A model generated the notes under the pieces. It ran no database searches. It was given only the letters and a program-made list of their open reading frames with translations, and was not told the DNA's origin. Position numbers and translations under genes: made by a program. From Methylobacter tundripaludum (GTDB lineage: Bacteria > Pseudomonadota > Gammaproteobacteria > Methylococcales > Methylomonadaceae), in assembly GCF_002934365.1 (NCBI RefSeq), contig NZ_PTIY01000007.1, forward strand, positions 146,725-210,724: a stretch of 64,000 bases of DNA. The letters are read 5' to 3'. Shown here piece after piece: positions 24,870 to 33,394 of the stretch (position 1 is its first letter; the number at the start of each line of letters is the position of its first letter).

Positions 24870-26241
24870 ACAGCGCAGCCTCAAAACGGAAATTCTTCTA
24901 CGTCTGGCCATTCCGCTGATTTTTTTTATCGGCTTCGAGTCTGTCCTGTCTTATTTTGTCACCCTGCATCATGTCGACGTGGCGTATGACCGCTGGCTGC
25001 TCGATTCCGCAAGGTCGTTAACCCAGGAAATCAAGGTGCGCAACGGCAAGATATTCGTGGAATTGCCTCCCGCCGCTTTAGAGATCTTCAAATGGGATGA
25101 ATCGGACAAAACCTATTTTAAAATCATCTCCGAAGAAAAAGGCATGCTGGCGGGCGACAAATTTGTTCCCGAGCCGTTCGATTCGAAAACCGACTGGACG
25201 CATCCGGTCTTTTTTGACGACGAAATGTATGGCGAACCGGTCCGGGTGGTGTCCATGTCGATTACCCGCGAGAATACATCGGAAAAGGTTTTCGTTCACG
25301 TTGCGGAAACCTTAAATAAACGGCGGAACATGATGACGGATATTTTGTTGGCCGACCTGTTGCCGCAGATGGCGCTGGTGTTGCTGGCGGGAATTTATCT
25401 GGTAGCAGGCGTAAAACGCGGCTTGCAGCCGTTGCACGTATTGGCCGGTGAAATTGCCCAGCGCTCGTCGCGCGATTTACGGCCCATTTCCGATCGGCAT
25501 GTGTTTTTGGAAGTGCGGGCGCTGACCGATACCATCAATGATTTACTGGCGCGATTGTCGGCAGCCATTGCAGCTCAGCAACGCTTTATCGCCAACGCCG
25601 CGCATCAATTGCGCACTCCGCTGGCGGGCTTGAAACTGCAAGTCGAACGCGCGCAGCGCGAACAAGACCTGTCGGCCATGAAACCCGCGCTGAGGCATAT
25701 TCAGGGTTGTGCCGACCGCATGTCGCACCTGACCACGCAATTATTGGTGTTAGCCAGGTCGGAACCGGTTAATGGCGATTATGAATTGCGGCCGGTGGAT
25801 TTGTGCAAACTGGCCAGGGAAACCTGCATGGACTGGGTGCCTAAAGCGTTGCAGCAGCACATGGAGCTGAGCTTTGAAGGCTCGAAGCGGGCGGTGTATG
25901 TGCGCGGCGACGAGGTGCTGTTGCGGGAATTGCTGGCTAACCTGCTGGATAACGCCATTTGTTACGGTCATGCCCAAGGCAATATTGTGGTTAAAGTCAA
26001 GAGCCATCCGGCGCCTCGGCTGATTGTCGAAGACGACGGCCCAGGCATACCCGAAGCTGAAATGGACAAGGTTATCGAGCGGTTTTATCGCATTCCCGGA
26101 AGCCCGGGCGACGGTTGCGGATTGGGTTTGGCGATTGTCAAGGAGATTGCCGACCTGCATAAAGCGCGGCTTGAGTTAAAACGCGTCAGCGCGGCAGGCG
26201 GCGCCCGGATTGATTTGGTGTTTAAGCAAGCGGAACAGTAA
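24859..26241 (+). CDS. Sensor histidine kinase (TctE/QseC-like)
   Basis: Membrane sensor kinase of 460 residues, partner of the preceding regulator. Helix 1 spans about 15-35, a periplasmic domain of about 130 residues follows (the region with LLDSARSLTQEI resembles the N-terminal domain of TctE-type kinases), and helix 2 is at about 165-184. A HAMP-like linker leads to the H-box, phospho-His249 in NAAHQLRTPLAG. The ATPase has the N-box (ELLANLLDNAICYG) and G-boxes (VEDDGPGIPEAE, GLGLAIVKEIADLH). All catalytic motifs are intact. The ligand is unknown; TctE relatives sense tricarboxylates. Confidence 0.94.
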   Translation: MKTKQRSLKTEILLRLAIPLIFFIGFESVLSYFVTLHHVDVAYDRWLLDSARSLTQEIKVRNGKIFVELPPAALEIFKWDESDKTYFKIISEEKGMLAGDKFVPEPFDSKTDWTHPVFFDDEMYGEPVRVVSMSITRENTSEKVFVHVAETLNKRRNMMTDILLADLLPQMALVLLAGIYLVAGVKRGLQPLHVLAGEIAQRSSRDLRPISDRHVFLEVRALTDTINDLLARLSAAIAAQQRFIANAAHQLRTPLAGLKLQVERAQREQDLSAMKPALRHIQGCADRMSHLTTQLLVLARSEPVNGDYELRPVDLCKLARETCMDWVPKALQQHMELSFEGSKRAVYVRGDEVLLRELLANLLDNAICYGHAQGNIVVKVKSHPAPRLIVEDDGPGIPEAEMDKVIERFYRIPGSPGDGCGLGLAIVKEIADLHKARLELKRVSAAGGARIDLVFKQAEQ

Positions 26242-26265
26242 ACCGGCTTGCCGTTGCGAGGTGAG

Positions 26266-26355
26266 TTATTCTTCAGATAACTTGGATACACCGAAAAACA
26301 ATAATCCAATGATCAAAACGGCTAAAACAATAATGGCTAGTACACCTGTGTTCAT
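26266..26355 (-). CDS. 29-residue small membrane protein
   Basis: A short frame encodes a peptide starting MNTGVLAIIVLAVLIIGLLF, then FGVSKLSEE. It is a single membrane helix with a charged C-terminus. GAGGA lies 5 bp before the ATG, an excellent RBS, and the codons look native. It is convergent with the kinase gene, its stop 25 bp from the kinase stop. A REP-like hairpin lies just upstream of it. It has the form of many stress-linked small membrane proteins, but I do not recognise a family. Confidence 0.6.
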   Translation of the reverse strand: MNTGVLAIIVLAVLIIGLLFFGVSKLSEE

Positions 26356-26383
26356 TACAATCCTCATCGAGACGTCGAGAAGA

Positions 26384-26428
26384 GTAAATCCGTTCGTCCT
26401 GAGCTTGTCGAAGGATGGGCGGATTTAC
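26384..26428. repeat. TCGACAGG-type hairpin
   Basis: Arms GTAAATCCG and CGGATTTAC flank the family core CGTTCGTCCTGAGCTTGTCG. The arms differ from copy to copy while the core is constant, a hallmark of this family. Confidence 0.85.
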
Positions 26429-26509
26429 GGTTGAGTTTGATATTATTCTTATCTGATAAGTAATTGAATTCATAATAATATATTTTTGTTGGCTCATATA
26501 ATCCATCAG

Positions 26510-26574
26510 AGCATGTCACCTTTCCCCATTCATCCTTCGACAGGCTCAGGGCGAACGGGGAAAGGTGACATGCT
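26510..26574. repeat. TCGACAGG-type hairpin with long arms
   Basis: Arms AGCATGTCACCTTTCCCC and GGGGAAAGGTGACATGCT are perfect and flank the core CCTTCGACAGGCTCAGGGCG. Compensating changes in both arms relative to the copy at 26384 imply selection or a mechanism that keeps the pairing. Confidence 0.88.
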
Positions 26575-26861
26575 TACGAAAAGTTATCCACTCAATAAGT
26601 TACCGACTCAATTTCACATAGAGCCGTTTTACTGTAGCCACACCCCTCTGCGTTGTTGCAACTTTGTAGCCACATCGGCCGGCTTTTAGATGTTGATTTA
26701 ACACAGAGAGCAGGTTACTTCGGGGTTAACGTCTAAAATACAGTGTCTTTGTTGCTAAAAAGATAATTGCTAACCTGCTGGTTTTTATTAGGAATAGCAG
26801 AAAATCCAAACAGCGGATTTAAATTGTTGCAGGTTGGCAAATTAATTGCCGATTTGTTGCG

Positions 26862-26917
26862 CTGTAACAAAAATGTAACAAAGCTGTCATTAGGCTGTCA
26901 TTTACTTTCCATATTCT
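26862..26917 (+). promoter_or_regulatory. Tandem Pho box and -10 of the porin gene
   Basis: Four 7-bp direct half-sites lie at exact 11-bp steps: CTGTAAC (26862), ATGTAAC (26873), CTGTCAT (26884) and CTGTCAT (26895). The last two form a near-consensus PhoB box (CTGTCAT-N4-CTGTCAT). A -10-like TATTCT begins 10 bp after the last half-site, the usual PhoB spacing. This predicts strong induction of the porin under phosphate starvation. Confidence 0.9.
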
Positions 26918-26953
26918 TGCTCAAACTTTTTTGATAACAACCAAGAGCAAAAT

Positions 26954-28441
26954 ATGAAAATTTCTAAACTTACATTGGCCATTGCTACCGTTTTAGGAGC
27001 GGGCGTAACATCCGGCGCTTTTGCGATGGACCTTTATGTCGATACCAAAACCAAACAAATTTATGCGGAACCCGGTCGGGGTCGGGAACTGATGGGGTCT
27101 TTCGAGAAAGTCGACAATGCTCCCTCTAAAGCAGAGAAACTGGACAAAGCGGAAATTAAAGCCATTCGCGAAGATTTGGCGTTAAAAGATAACGCAATCA
27201 AGGCATTGCAAGAGCACAAAGAGGAATCTACAGGGCCTGATTCGGTTAATGTTAAGCTGGATAAAAAAGGTCTTAACTTTGAAACAAAGGATAAAAATTT
27301 CAAATTTAAACTGGGCGGCCGTATTCAGGCAGATGCGAATTACAGCAGCAATGATAACTTTGTTACAGCAGGCACAAACAATCATGTTGAAGCCAATGAC
27401 GGCACGGAATTCCGCCGCGCCCGGATAGACTTTACCGGTACTTTCTTTAAAGACTGGAACTTTAAAACCCAAGCGGACTTCGCTGATAACGGCGTTGCCA
27501 TGAAGGATTTATTTATTCAATATACCGGCTTAGGTTTCATGAGCGCTACTGTTGGTCAACAGAAACAAAACTTCAGTCGGGAGTTGCTCGAAAGCTCTAA
27601 CGATCTGATGTTTGCCGAGCGTTCCTTAATGAACGTATTAAACGCCCCGGTTGTTGATCGTGCGATCGGTCTGAATCTTCAAAGTGAAGCCAAAAAAGGC
27701 TATACCGCTGCGCTCGGTATTTATGGCGACACTATTACCGCTAATAAGCCCGCCGCTCCTAACAAAGGTGACGAAGGTTGGGCTATTTCAGGACGCGCTA
27801 CTTATGCGCCGATTGAAGAGAAAACCAAAGTTGTGCATTTAGGTGTCGCCGGTAATTACCGGGCGCCAAACGCTGACGATAAGGTTCTGGATAGCAGCGG
27901 CGTACATTATGTATATGAAACCAATCATATGTCTAATCTTAACTTGATAGATACCAGAGTAACCGGTGTTAACAACATCAAAATGATGGGCCTAGAAGCT
28001 GCCGGACTTTACGGGCCTGTTTCAGTAGGAGCGGAATATACGCGCACTTGGCTTGATCGTAAAAATGGCGGCACTAATCTGGAATTAGATGGCTGGTATG
28101 CAGACGCTGCATGGACAATCACCGGTGAATCGCGCCACTACAAGCAAGGCCGGTTTTATAAAGTCGATCCAGCGAAGAATTTCAGTTTTAAGAATGGCGG
28201 CTTGGGTGCATGGGAACTTGCGGCCCGTTACTCTGATGCCGATCTAAACGATGGTGCTTTCCGCGGTGGCAAAATGTCGAATGTCACTGTCGCTTTAAAC
28301 TGGTACCTTAACAGTAATATCCGCATAATGGGTGACTACACCCGGGCATTTAATATGACTGATGCAGCTGTTACTACCGTTACAGGAGGTAAACCAGATA
28401 CGAATGATACTTTCACTATACGCACACAATTAGCGTATTAA
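26954..28441 (+). CDS. Phosphate-selective porin OprO/OprP family
   Basis: Outer-membrane porin of 495 residues for phosphate or polyphosphate uptake. A signal peptide ends GAFA (residue about 24). A charged, helical segment follows (about 48-92, KAEKLDKAEIKAIREDLALK), as in many OprP-type porins that form a periplasmic coiled coil. The barrel domain begins FKFKLGGRIQADANY and carries RRARIDFTGTFFKDW and TVGQQKQNFSRELLESS, both typical. It ends in an aromatic-rich strand (FTIRTQLAY). A four-half-site Pho box precedes it and an intrinsic terminator follows, so it is a single-gene PhoB unit. Confidence 0.93.
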   Translation: MKISKLTLAIATVLGAGVTSGAFAMDLYVDTKTKQIYAEPGRGRELMGSFEKVDNAPSKAEKLDKAEIKAIREDLALKDNAIKALQEHKEESTGPDSVNVKLDKKGLNFETKDKNFKFKLGGRIQADANYSSNDNFVTAGTNNHVEANDGTEFRRARIDFTGTFFKDWNFKTQADFADNGVAMKDLFIQYTGLGFMSATVGQQKQNFSRELLESSNDLMFAERSLMNVLNAPVVDRAIGLNLQSEAKKGYTAALGIYGDTITANKPAAPNKGDEGWAISGRATYAPIEEKTKVVHLGVAGNYRAPNADDKVLDSSGVHYVYETNHMSNLNLIDTRVTGVNNIKMMGLEAAGLYGPVSVGAEYTRTWLDRKNGGTNLELDGWYADAAWTITGESRHYKQGRFYKVDPAKNFSFKNGGLGAWELAARYSDADLNDGAFRGGKMSNVTVALNWYLNSNIRIMGDYTRAFNMTDAAVTTVTGGKPDTNDTFTIRTQLAY

Positions 28442-28463
28442 ATAGATCGGGTATTAGTTAGAT

Positions 28464-28500
28464 AAAAAGCCGCGCTGGATTTCCAGCGCGGCTTTTTTTA
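28464..28500 (+). terminator. Intrinsic terminator of the porin gene
   Basis: Perfect stem AAGCCGCGCTGG/CCAGCGCGGCTT with a 4-nt loop, followed by a T-run, 23 bp after the porin stop. Confidence 0.93.
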
Positions 28501-28568
28501 TTGGAAAGAATTCATATATGATGGGCGATTTAAACAGTCTATAAAATCGGTCATTAAAGAGGTTAGCG

Positions 28569-30104
28569 TTGAAAATTAGTTACATCATTAAATTAATACC
28601 TGTTTTATGGTTGGCAGGTTGCGCATTGGCGCCGGTTCCATCCGTTACCGGTAATTGGGTCATAGAGCCGGTCAGTCTCTATGATTCCGGGCATGACAAA
28701 GGCACGGAAATCGTCAGCGTACAACAATCGACGTTGCGGGCGGTGCTCAGCAATTTCGCAACGGGCGAAGTTGATGTGCTGGATGTCAGCCAGCCTCAGC
28801 ATTTGCAGAGAAAAGCGCGTTTCAATCTTAAATTAAGCAAGGGCGAAGAGCTGACTTCGGTTGCTTTTCATCCTGTATTGGATCTGTTTGCGGCGGTTAT
28901 CGATGTCGGTAACCGCCCCGGCAGGCTGGAGATTCGTTCGGCAACAACAGGTGTATTGATCGATCGTATCGTCGTCGGCTTTGGGCCTGATTCGGTGGTT
29001 TTTTCCGAAGACGGCAAGCTCGCGATGATCGCCAATGAAGGGGAAGATTTTTTGTTTGAACCGTCGAGCAAACAATTTTTCTCGCCGGAAGGCAGCATTT
29101 CCACGGTTCGTTTAAGCCAATCCGGGCATATTGTAAGCCACAAAAACCTGGAGCTGGCCAACGCGATTAACTATGAAGGCTTTATTGTCAGCAAAGGCGG
29201 CCGGTTTATGGAAAGAGAAATCGACTGGAACGGCGACGGCATTATCAGCAAGAACATGGATTTTGACGGCAACGGCAAGATTGACAAGAAAAAAGTCCTG
29301 CTGGGGTATTTTGAAGGGCAGGATGTTTATGGTACGGAAACCAAAGGCGAGCAGAAAATACTAATCCCGATAAAGACCCATTCTCCCGCCTTATTGGAGC
29401 CGGAATATATCGCCATTTCGCCGGACGCAAAGAAAGCCTATGTAACTTTGCAGGAAGACGATGCGGTTGCGGTCGTCGATTTAATCAGCGAACAGGTCAT
29501 CAGTTACTACGGCCTGGGCGCAAGCCAACATAAAACCGACGCCCGCTACGACGGTTGGGTGAAATTCGAGCAATCGATGGCCGGGCTGCGCGAGCCCGAC
29601 GGGATAACCACGGTAGCTAACGGCCGTTATTTCGTCACTGCCGATGAAGGCGATACCGATTCGGATACTTCAACGCCGGCGGAGGGACAGCCGGTCAGCG
29701 GCGGGCGCTCGGTCAGCGTTTTCGATGCAGCGACAGGCGTCTTGCTGGGCGACACCGGCAATCAGCTTGATGAGCTTGCGTTCGCCAATAAAGTCTACCC
29801 TGAGCGGCGCAGCAACAAAAAAGGCTCTGAACCGGAAATGGTGGTTTCGTTCGATCTGGACGGCGTACCTTTTGTCGCCGTCGGTATGGAAAGAGCCGGT
29901 TCAGTTGGATTGATTTCGTTGGCAGATCCTTTCCACCCTACGGTAATCGCTTTGGGCAAGATTGGCGGCGACGAAGGCAAGTCGCCTGAAGGAATCACTC
30001 ATTTTACGGTAGACGGGGAGCATTATCTGCTGACGGCCAATGAAATGAGCGGAACTGTTGAATGTTTTAAAATAATCAGAAAGGAGCCCGATGCTCAAAA
30101 CTGA
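28569..30104 (+). CDS. Choice-of-anchor I family lipoprotein, beta-propeller
   Basis: Exported lipoprotein of 511 residues (lipobox LWLAGC near residue 18). The rest is a seven-bladed-propeller-like sequence: repeated blade patterns such as VVGFGPDSVVFSEDGKLAMI, IAISPDAKKAYVTLQEDDAV and EPDGITTVANGRYFVTADEG. Two acidic loops, DWNGDGII and DFDGNGKID, resemble EF-hand calcium sites. The pattern matches choice-of-anchor I proteins, some of which are named alkaline phosphatase. With the Pho-controlled porin directly upstream, a role in phosphate scavenging is a reasonable inference, but no clear Pho box precedes this gene and activity is unproven. A MITE-like repeat starts 2 bp after its stop. 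Confidence 0.8.
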   Translation: MKISYIIKLIPVLWLAGCALAPVPSVTGNWVIEPVSLYDSGHDKGTEIVSVQQSTLRAVLSNFATGEVDVLDVSQPQHLQRKARFNLKLSKGEELTSVAFHPVLDLFAAVIDVGNRPGRLEIRSATTGVLIDRIVVGFGPDSVVFSEDGKLAMIANEGEDFLFEPSSKQFFSPEGSISTVRLSQSGHIVSHKNLELANAINYEGFIVSKGGRFMEREIDWNGDGIISKNMDFDGNGKIDKKKVLLGYFEGQDVYGTETKGEQKILIPIKTHSPALLEPEYIAISPDAKKAYVTLQEDDAVAVVDLISEQVISYYGLGASQHKTDARYDGWVKFEQSMAGLREPDGITTVANGRYFVTADEGDTDSDTSTPAEGQPVSGGRSVSVFDAATGVLLGDTGNQLDELAFANKVYPERRSNKKGSEPEMVVSFDLDGVPFVAVGMERAGSVGLISLADPFHPTVIALGKIGGDEGKSPEGITHFTVDGEHYLLTANEMSGTVECFKIIRKEPDAQN

Positions 30105-30106
30105 TT

Positions 30107-30239
30107 AGGAACGTGCATGAAATAACTTGAGCAAGTTTTATTTTTCATTTTTTAACCATGAAGGACATGAAGCGGCATGAAAGGTTTAAGTCTTCATGCT
30201 CTTCATGGTAATTGCCTAAATTAATTTATGCACGATCCT
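30107..30239. repeat. 133-bp MITE-like element, copy 2
   Basis: Nearly identical to the copy at 22020-22152 over its full length, including both terminal inverted repeats (AGGAACGTGCATGAAATAA / TTAATTTATGCACGATCCT). It begins 2 bp after the stop codon of the lipoprotein gene, so it supplies that gene's 3' untranslated end. Confidence 0.9.
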
Positions 30240-30328
30240 AAGTTACAAAGTACTGGGGGGCAAGCTGCGCTTTAAATGCTTATTGGCCGTTATTCTAATC
30301 ATGGTTTTACTTAAAAATATTAGCGTCA

Positions 30329-31615
30329 ATGGATCACCACCTAGACCCGCATTCGAATAGTTTTCGTTCACTGGGATTGTTTGTAATGGCGCTGGCCAAT
30401 TACGGTCTGATATACATAGCCAATATTTTTCTGGCGCGATGGCTCAGCGTCGGTGACTTTGACGATTACAGTGTGGCCGTGTCAATCGTAACAATGCTGT
30501 CAACGCTGGCGACCCTGGGCCTTGAAAAATATGCGTTGCGGGCTATAGCGTTGCTGCGTGATCGCGAGGACTGGCAAAGGTTTCGCGGCTTCTGGTTGTT
30601 TGCCTTGCGCAGCATCAGCGCTTTCAGTCTGTTGCTGATGGCAATACTGAGTATAAGCCTTGAAGCTTTTTTAGCATTACGGCAAGCCGACGTGCATATC
30701 GCTATTGTCGTGTTCGCCGGTTTTTTGCCGGTCATCGCGGTGACGCTGTTTTTGGTTGATGTTATTGCCGCGCATGGCGCTCAGCTGCTCAGTGTCACGA
30801 TTTACAGGCTGTTTCTGCCGGCGGTTTATCTTGTGCTGCTTGCCGGTTTGTCATTGAGCCCTGTTAAAGTATCCGCCCTGTCCGCAGTGCTTTGTTTCGG
30901 CGGCGCATGGACGATTGCCTTGGTCATTATGTGGTGCATGGCTAAAAGGCTGATGCCGGCAGGCATTAAAAATACGATGCCGGTCATGCAGGGTAAAAAA
31001 TGGCTTAGAGGCTCTTTGCCCCTGGTTTTGAATAGCCTGTTGTTAACCGTCATGACCAGCGGCGGCGTTATTATTCTGGAAATACTGTTCCCTTCGGGTA
31101 TAGAAGTGGGCGTTTATGCCGTTGCCGCCCAGACAGGCGGTATTATTTCGCTGATAGGGACCTCGACCAATCGTTATTATCTGCCCATGATGGCTGTGAT
31201 GATAGGCCGCGGTGATAAACAGGCGATACGAAAGATTATGGAACAAAGGGGGTTAGCGGTCGGCGGCATGGTTCTGGCCTTGCTGGTCACTCTGATTTTC
31301 GCGGGCCGTCCCATACTGGGATTATTCGGCGAACATTTCAGCGGCAGCTATCATACTATGCTGATTATTGCCTCAGGCGCCTGCTTCAGCGCCCTGTTTG
31401 CCGATGTGCCTTATTACCTGCAATTTATGGGCTCGCACCGCATCGTATTAAGCTTGACTATGGTTTCTACGGTAATGATGGTGTCGCTGAGCTTTGTGCT
31501 TGGCGCGAGCGTTGGTTCTGTCGGCGTGGCAACGGCTTATATGGCGTCAGTCATGTTGCTGTTTATTAGTTTACGCATCGTGGTAGGGTTGCATTTCCGC
31601 AGATTAGGCGGATAA
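30329..31615 (+). CDS. Polysaccharide flippase-like membrane protein
   Basis: Integral membrane protein of 428 residues with about 12 helices, of the MOP/Wzx (oligosaccharide flippase) type. It likely moves a lipid-linked sugar across the inner membrane. The N-terminus (FRSLGLFVMALANYGLIYIANIFLARWL split in helix 1) has the usual start, followed by the FDDYSVAVSI segment and a second half starting at WLRGSLPLVLNSLLL. No glycosyltransferase gene is adjacent, so its substrate is unknown. The gene stands alone between a MITE-like repeat and the cbpM gene facing it. Confidence 0.8.
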   Translation: MDHHLDPHSNSFRSLGLFVMALANYGLIYIANIFLARWLSVGDFDDYSVAVSIVTMLSTLATLGLEKYALRAIALLRDREDWQRFRGFWLFALRSISAFSLLLMAILSISLEAFLALRQADVHIAIVVFAGFLPVIAVTLFLVDVIAAHGAQLLSVTIYRLFLPAVYLVLLAGLSLSPVKVSALSAVLCFGGAWTIALVIMWCMAKRLMPAGIKNTMPVMQGKKWLRGSLPLVLNSLLLTVMTSGGVIILEILFPSGIEVGVYAVAAQTGGIISLIGTSTNRYYLPMMAVMIGRGDKQAIRKIMEQRGLAVGGMVLALLVTLIFAGRPILGLFGEHFSGSYHTMLIIASGACFSALFADVPYYLQFMGSHRIVLSLTMVSTVMMVSLSFVLGASVGSVGVATAYMASVMLLFISLRIVVGLHFRRLGG

Positions 31616-31666
31616 ATTCTTTGCCGGGTTTCAGTAGTGCAGTGTGGACGGTTTGGATATTTTCAG

Positions 31667-31990
31667 TCATGTCCTCATTGTTTTTAATCGGGCGCGCAAA
31701 TGTTCTAGCTCTTCCATCAAGTCCAGCGCCAGCGCGATACCGGCCAGGTTAACGCCCAGGTCGCGTTGCAGCCTTAGCGCGGAACGTACCCGCGCCAAAC
31801 TTGCACCGGAAAAACGCCATAAATGAGTTTCATCCCCTTGCGGTTCGATAATGCTTTCCTCTATCAAACTGATAACCCAGTCGGGCTGGACGCCGCAAGC
31901 ATCGCACAGCTGTTCTAACGTCAGGTTGTCATCTTCAATGACAGTTCCGGTCTGTACCGGCAATAAGTCGTCAGAATTCATGGGTCTCAT
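31667..31990 (-). CDS. cbpM: Chaperone modulator CbpM, copy 1
   Basis: Small MerR-like regulator of 107 residues that binds the J-domain of CbpA and inhibits it. The sequence shows TLEQLCDACGVQPDWVISLIEE, the W-R-F-S block and a helical end ALALDLMEELEHLRARL. It overlaps the cbpA stop by 4 bp (ATGA), so the two are co-translated. A second cbpM (33069-33389) is about 80% identical by eye. Confidence 0.92.
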   Translation of the reverse strand: MRPMNSDDLLPVQTGTVIEDDNLTLEQLCDACGVQPDWVISLIEESIIEPQGDETHLWRFSGASLARVRSALRLQRDLGVNLAGIALALDLMEELEHLRARLKTMRT

Positions 31991-32931
31991 ACCCCCAAGG
32001 ATAGGCGCGGGTTAAAATCAAATTCTTGCTGCATTTTTTGGTAGGCTGCTTTGGCTTGTTCGGTATTCGCCGGCGGCAGGACAATTTTTAGCATCACGTA
32101 GAAATCGCCCGGCGGTTTGGCCGGCAACCCAAGGCCTTTTAAACGCAGATGAGAGTCTTGTTGGGAGTGGGGCGGTATTTTCAGCTCAACGCTTCCGTTC
32201 GGTGTCGGCACTTTGATGCGGGCGCCTAACTTCGCTTCCCAGGGCGTAACGGGCAGATTCAGATAAATATCGGTTTCGGACACCCGGTACATGGGATGGG
32301 CGTTAAAAGCGACTTCTAGCAGCAGATTGCCGGTTTTACCGTCATCAGGGCTGCGTTCGCCCTGGCCGGTCAGCCGGATGTGCTGGCCGGCCTTGATGCC
32401 TTTGGGGATTTTGATGTTCAGGGCTCTGTGTCTGACCTGCACAAAACCTTGTGCATCGGTTTCGGGCATGCTCAGGGAAAAATTGCGCGTCGCGCCTTGG
32501 ATGCTGTCTTCCAGATCGATATAAATTTTCGCCCGGCTGTCCAGGCCCCGTGCATGGATGCCGCGCTGTCTCCGGTCGGCTGAACGGAGTCCCGAGCGCC
32601 CGAATAATTGTTCAAAAAAATGACTGAACGCGCCGGTTTCGCTATCGGCGGAAGCGCTGCTAAACTCGAAGCCTTCGTCCCAGTTTGGCGGCGGACTGAA
32701 ATCCTCCCCGGCCTTCCAGTGGGAGCCTAGCCTATCGTAAGCGGCCCTTTTCTGCGGATCCTTGAGCACTTCGTAAGCTTCGCCCAGCTCCTTGAATTTT
32801 GCCTCGGCATCCGGTTCTTTGCTGACATCGGGATGGTGCTTGCGCGCCAGTTTGCGATAGGCGCGCTTGATTTCGACTTGCGTGGCGTTTCTTGGCAGCC
32901 ACATGACCTTGTAGTAGTCTTTATATTGCAT
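31987..32931 (-). CDS. cbpA: DnaJ-type co-chaperone CbpA, copy 1
   Basis: Class B Hsp40 of 314 residues: J-domain (1-70) with HPD at 33-35, a G/F-like linker with FSPPPNWDEGFEF, and two C-terminal beta domains ([32 protein letters not shown]). It has no zinc finger. It stimulates DnaK ATPase and may bind DNA as E. coli CbpA does. This copy carries MWLPRNAT where copy 2 has MGLSRSAN, so its first J-helix has diverged. The cbpA-cbpM pair is duplicated in tandem here. Confidence 0.94.
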   Translation of the reverse strand: MQYKDYYKVMWLPRNATQVEIKRAYRKLARKHHPDVSKEPDAEAKFKELGEAYEVLKDPQKRAAYDRLGSHWKAGEDFSPPPNWDEGFEFSSASADSETGAFSHFFEQLFGRSGLRSADRRQRGIHARGLDSRAKIYIDLEDSIQGATRNFSLSMPETDAQGFVQVRHRALNIKIPKGIKAGQHIRLTGQGERSPDDGKTGNLLLEVAFNAHPMYRVSETDIYLNLPVTPWEAKLGARIKVPTPNGSVELKIPPHSQQDSHLRLKGLGLPAKPPGDFYVMLKIVLPPANTEQAKAAYQKMQQEFDFNPRLSLGV

Positions 32932-33068
32932 GCCGGCCCGTCCGATGACAATTGGAAAAACCCAGATAGACTCGATATTTGTACGCTACTGCAAAGTCAT
33001 TGTCATCTTTTCGAATATGGAAATGAAATCGGCTAATGACGGCCGTTTGCCCGTAAACCCGGTATTAT

Positions 33069-33389
33069 TTAGTCGTGACCCATTATTTTTAGCCGGGTGC
33101 GCAGCTGTTCGAGCTCTTCGATCAAGTCCAGCGCCAGTGCGATGCCGGCCAGATTAACCCCGAGATCGCGCTGTAGCCGTAGCGCAGAACGCACCCTTAC
33201 CAGGCTTGCGCCTGAAAAACGCCATAAGTGCATTTCATCCCCTTCCTGCGGTTCGATAATGCTTTCTTCAACCAGGCTGATAACCCAGTCTGCATGCACG
33301 CCGCAAGCATGGCACAGTTGCCCTAACGTCAGTTTGTCGTCTTCAATAACGGTTCCGGTATGAACCGGTAATAAATGATGCGAATTCAT
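33069..33389 (-). CDS. cbpM: Chaperone modulator CbpM, copy 2
   Basis: Second CbpM, 106 residues, with LGQLCHACGVHADWVISLVEE and ALALDLIEELEQLRTRL. It starts 5 bp after the stop of cbpA copy 2. It differs from copy 1 mainly at the start and in the middle (an extra Glu in PQEGDEMH), as expected for a tandem duplicate under selection. Confidence 0.92.
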   Translation of the reverse strand: MNSHHLLPVHTGTVIEDDKLTLGQLCHACGVHADWVISLVEESIIEPQEGDEMHLWRFSGASLVRVRSALRLQRDLGVNLAGIALALDLIEELEQLRTRLKIMGHD

Positions 33390-33394
33390 TGGCG

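Noticed and set aside
24228..24911. Open frame of 227 codons opposite the response regulator gene
   Set aside because: Shadow of a certain response regulator; no motif.
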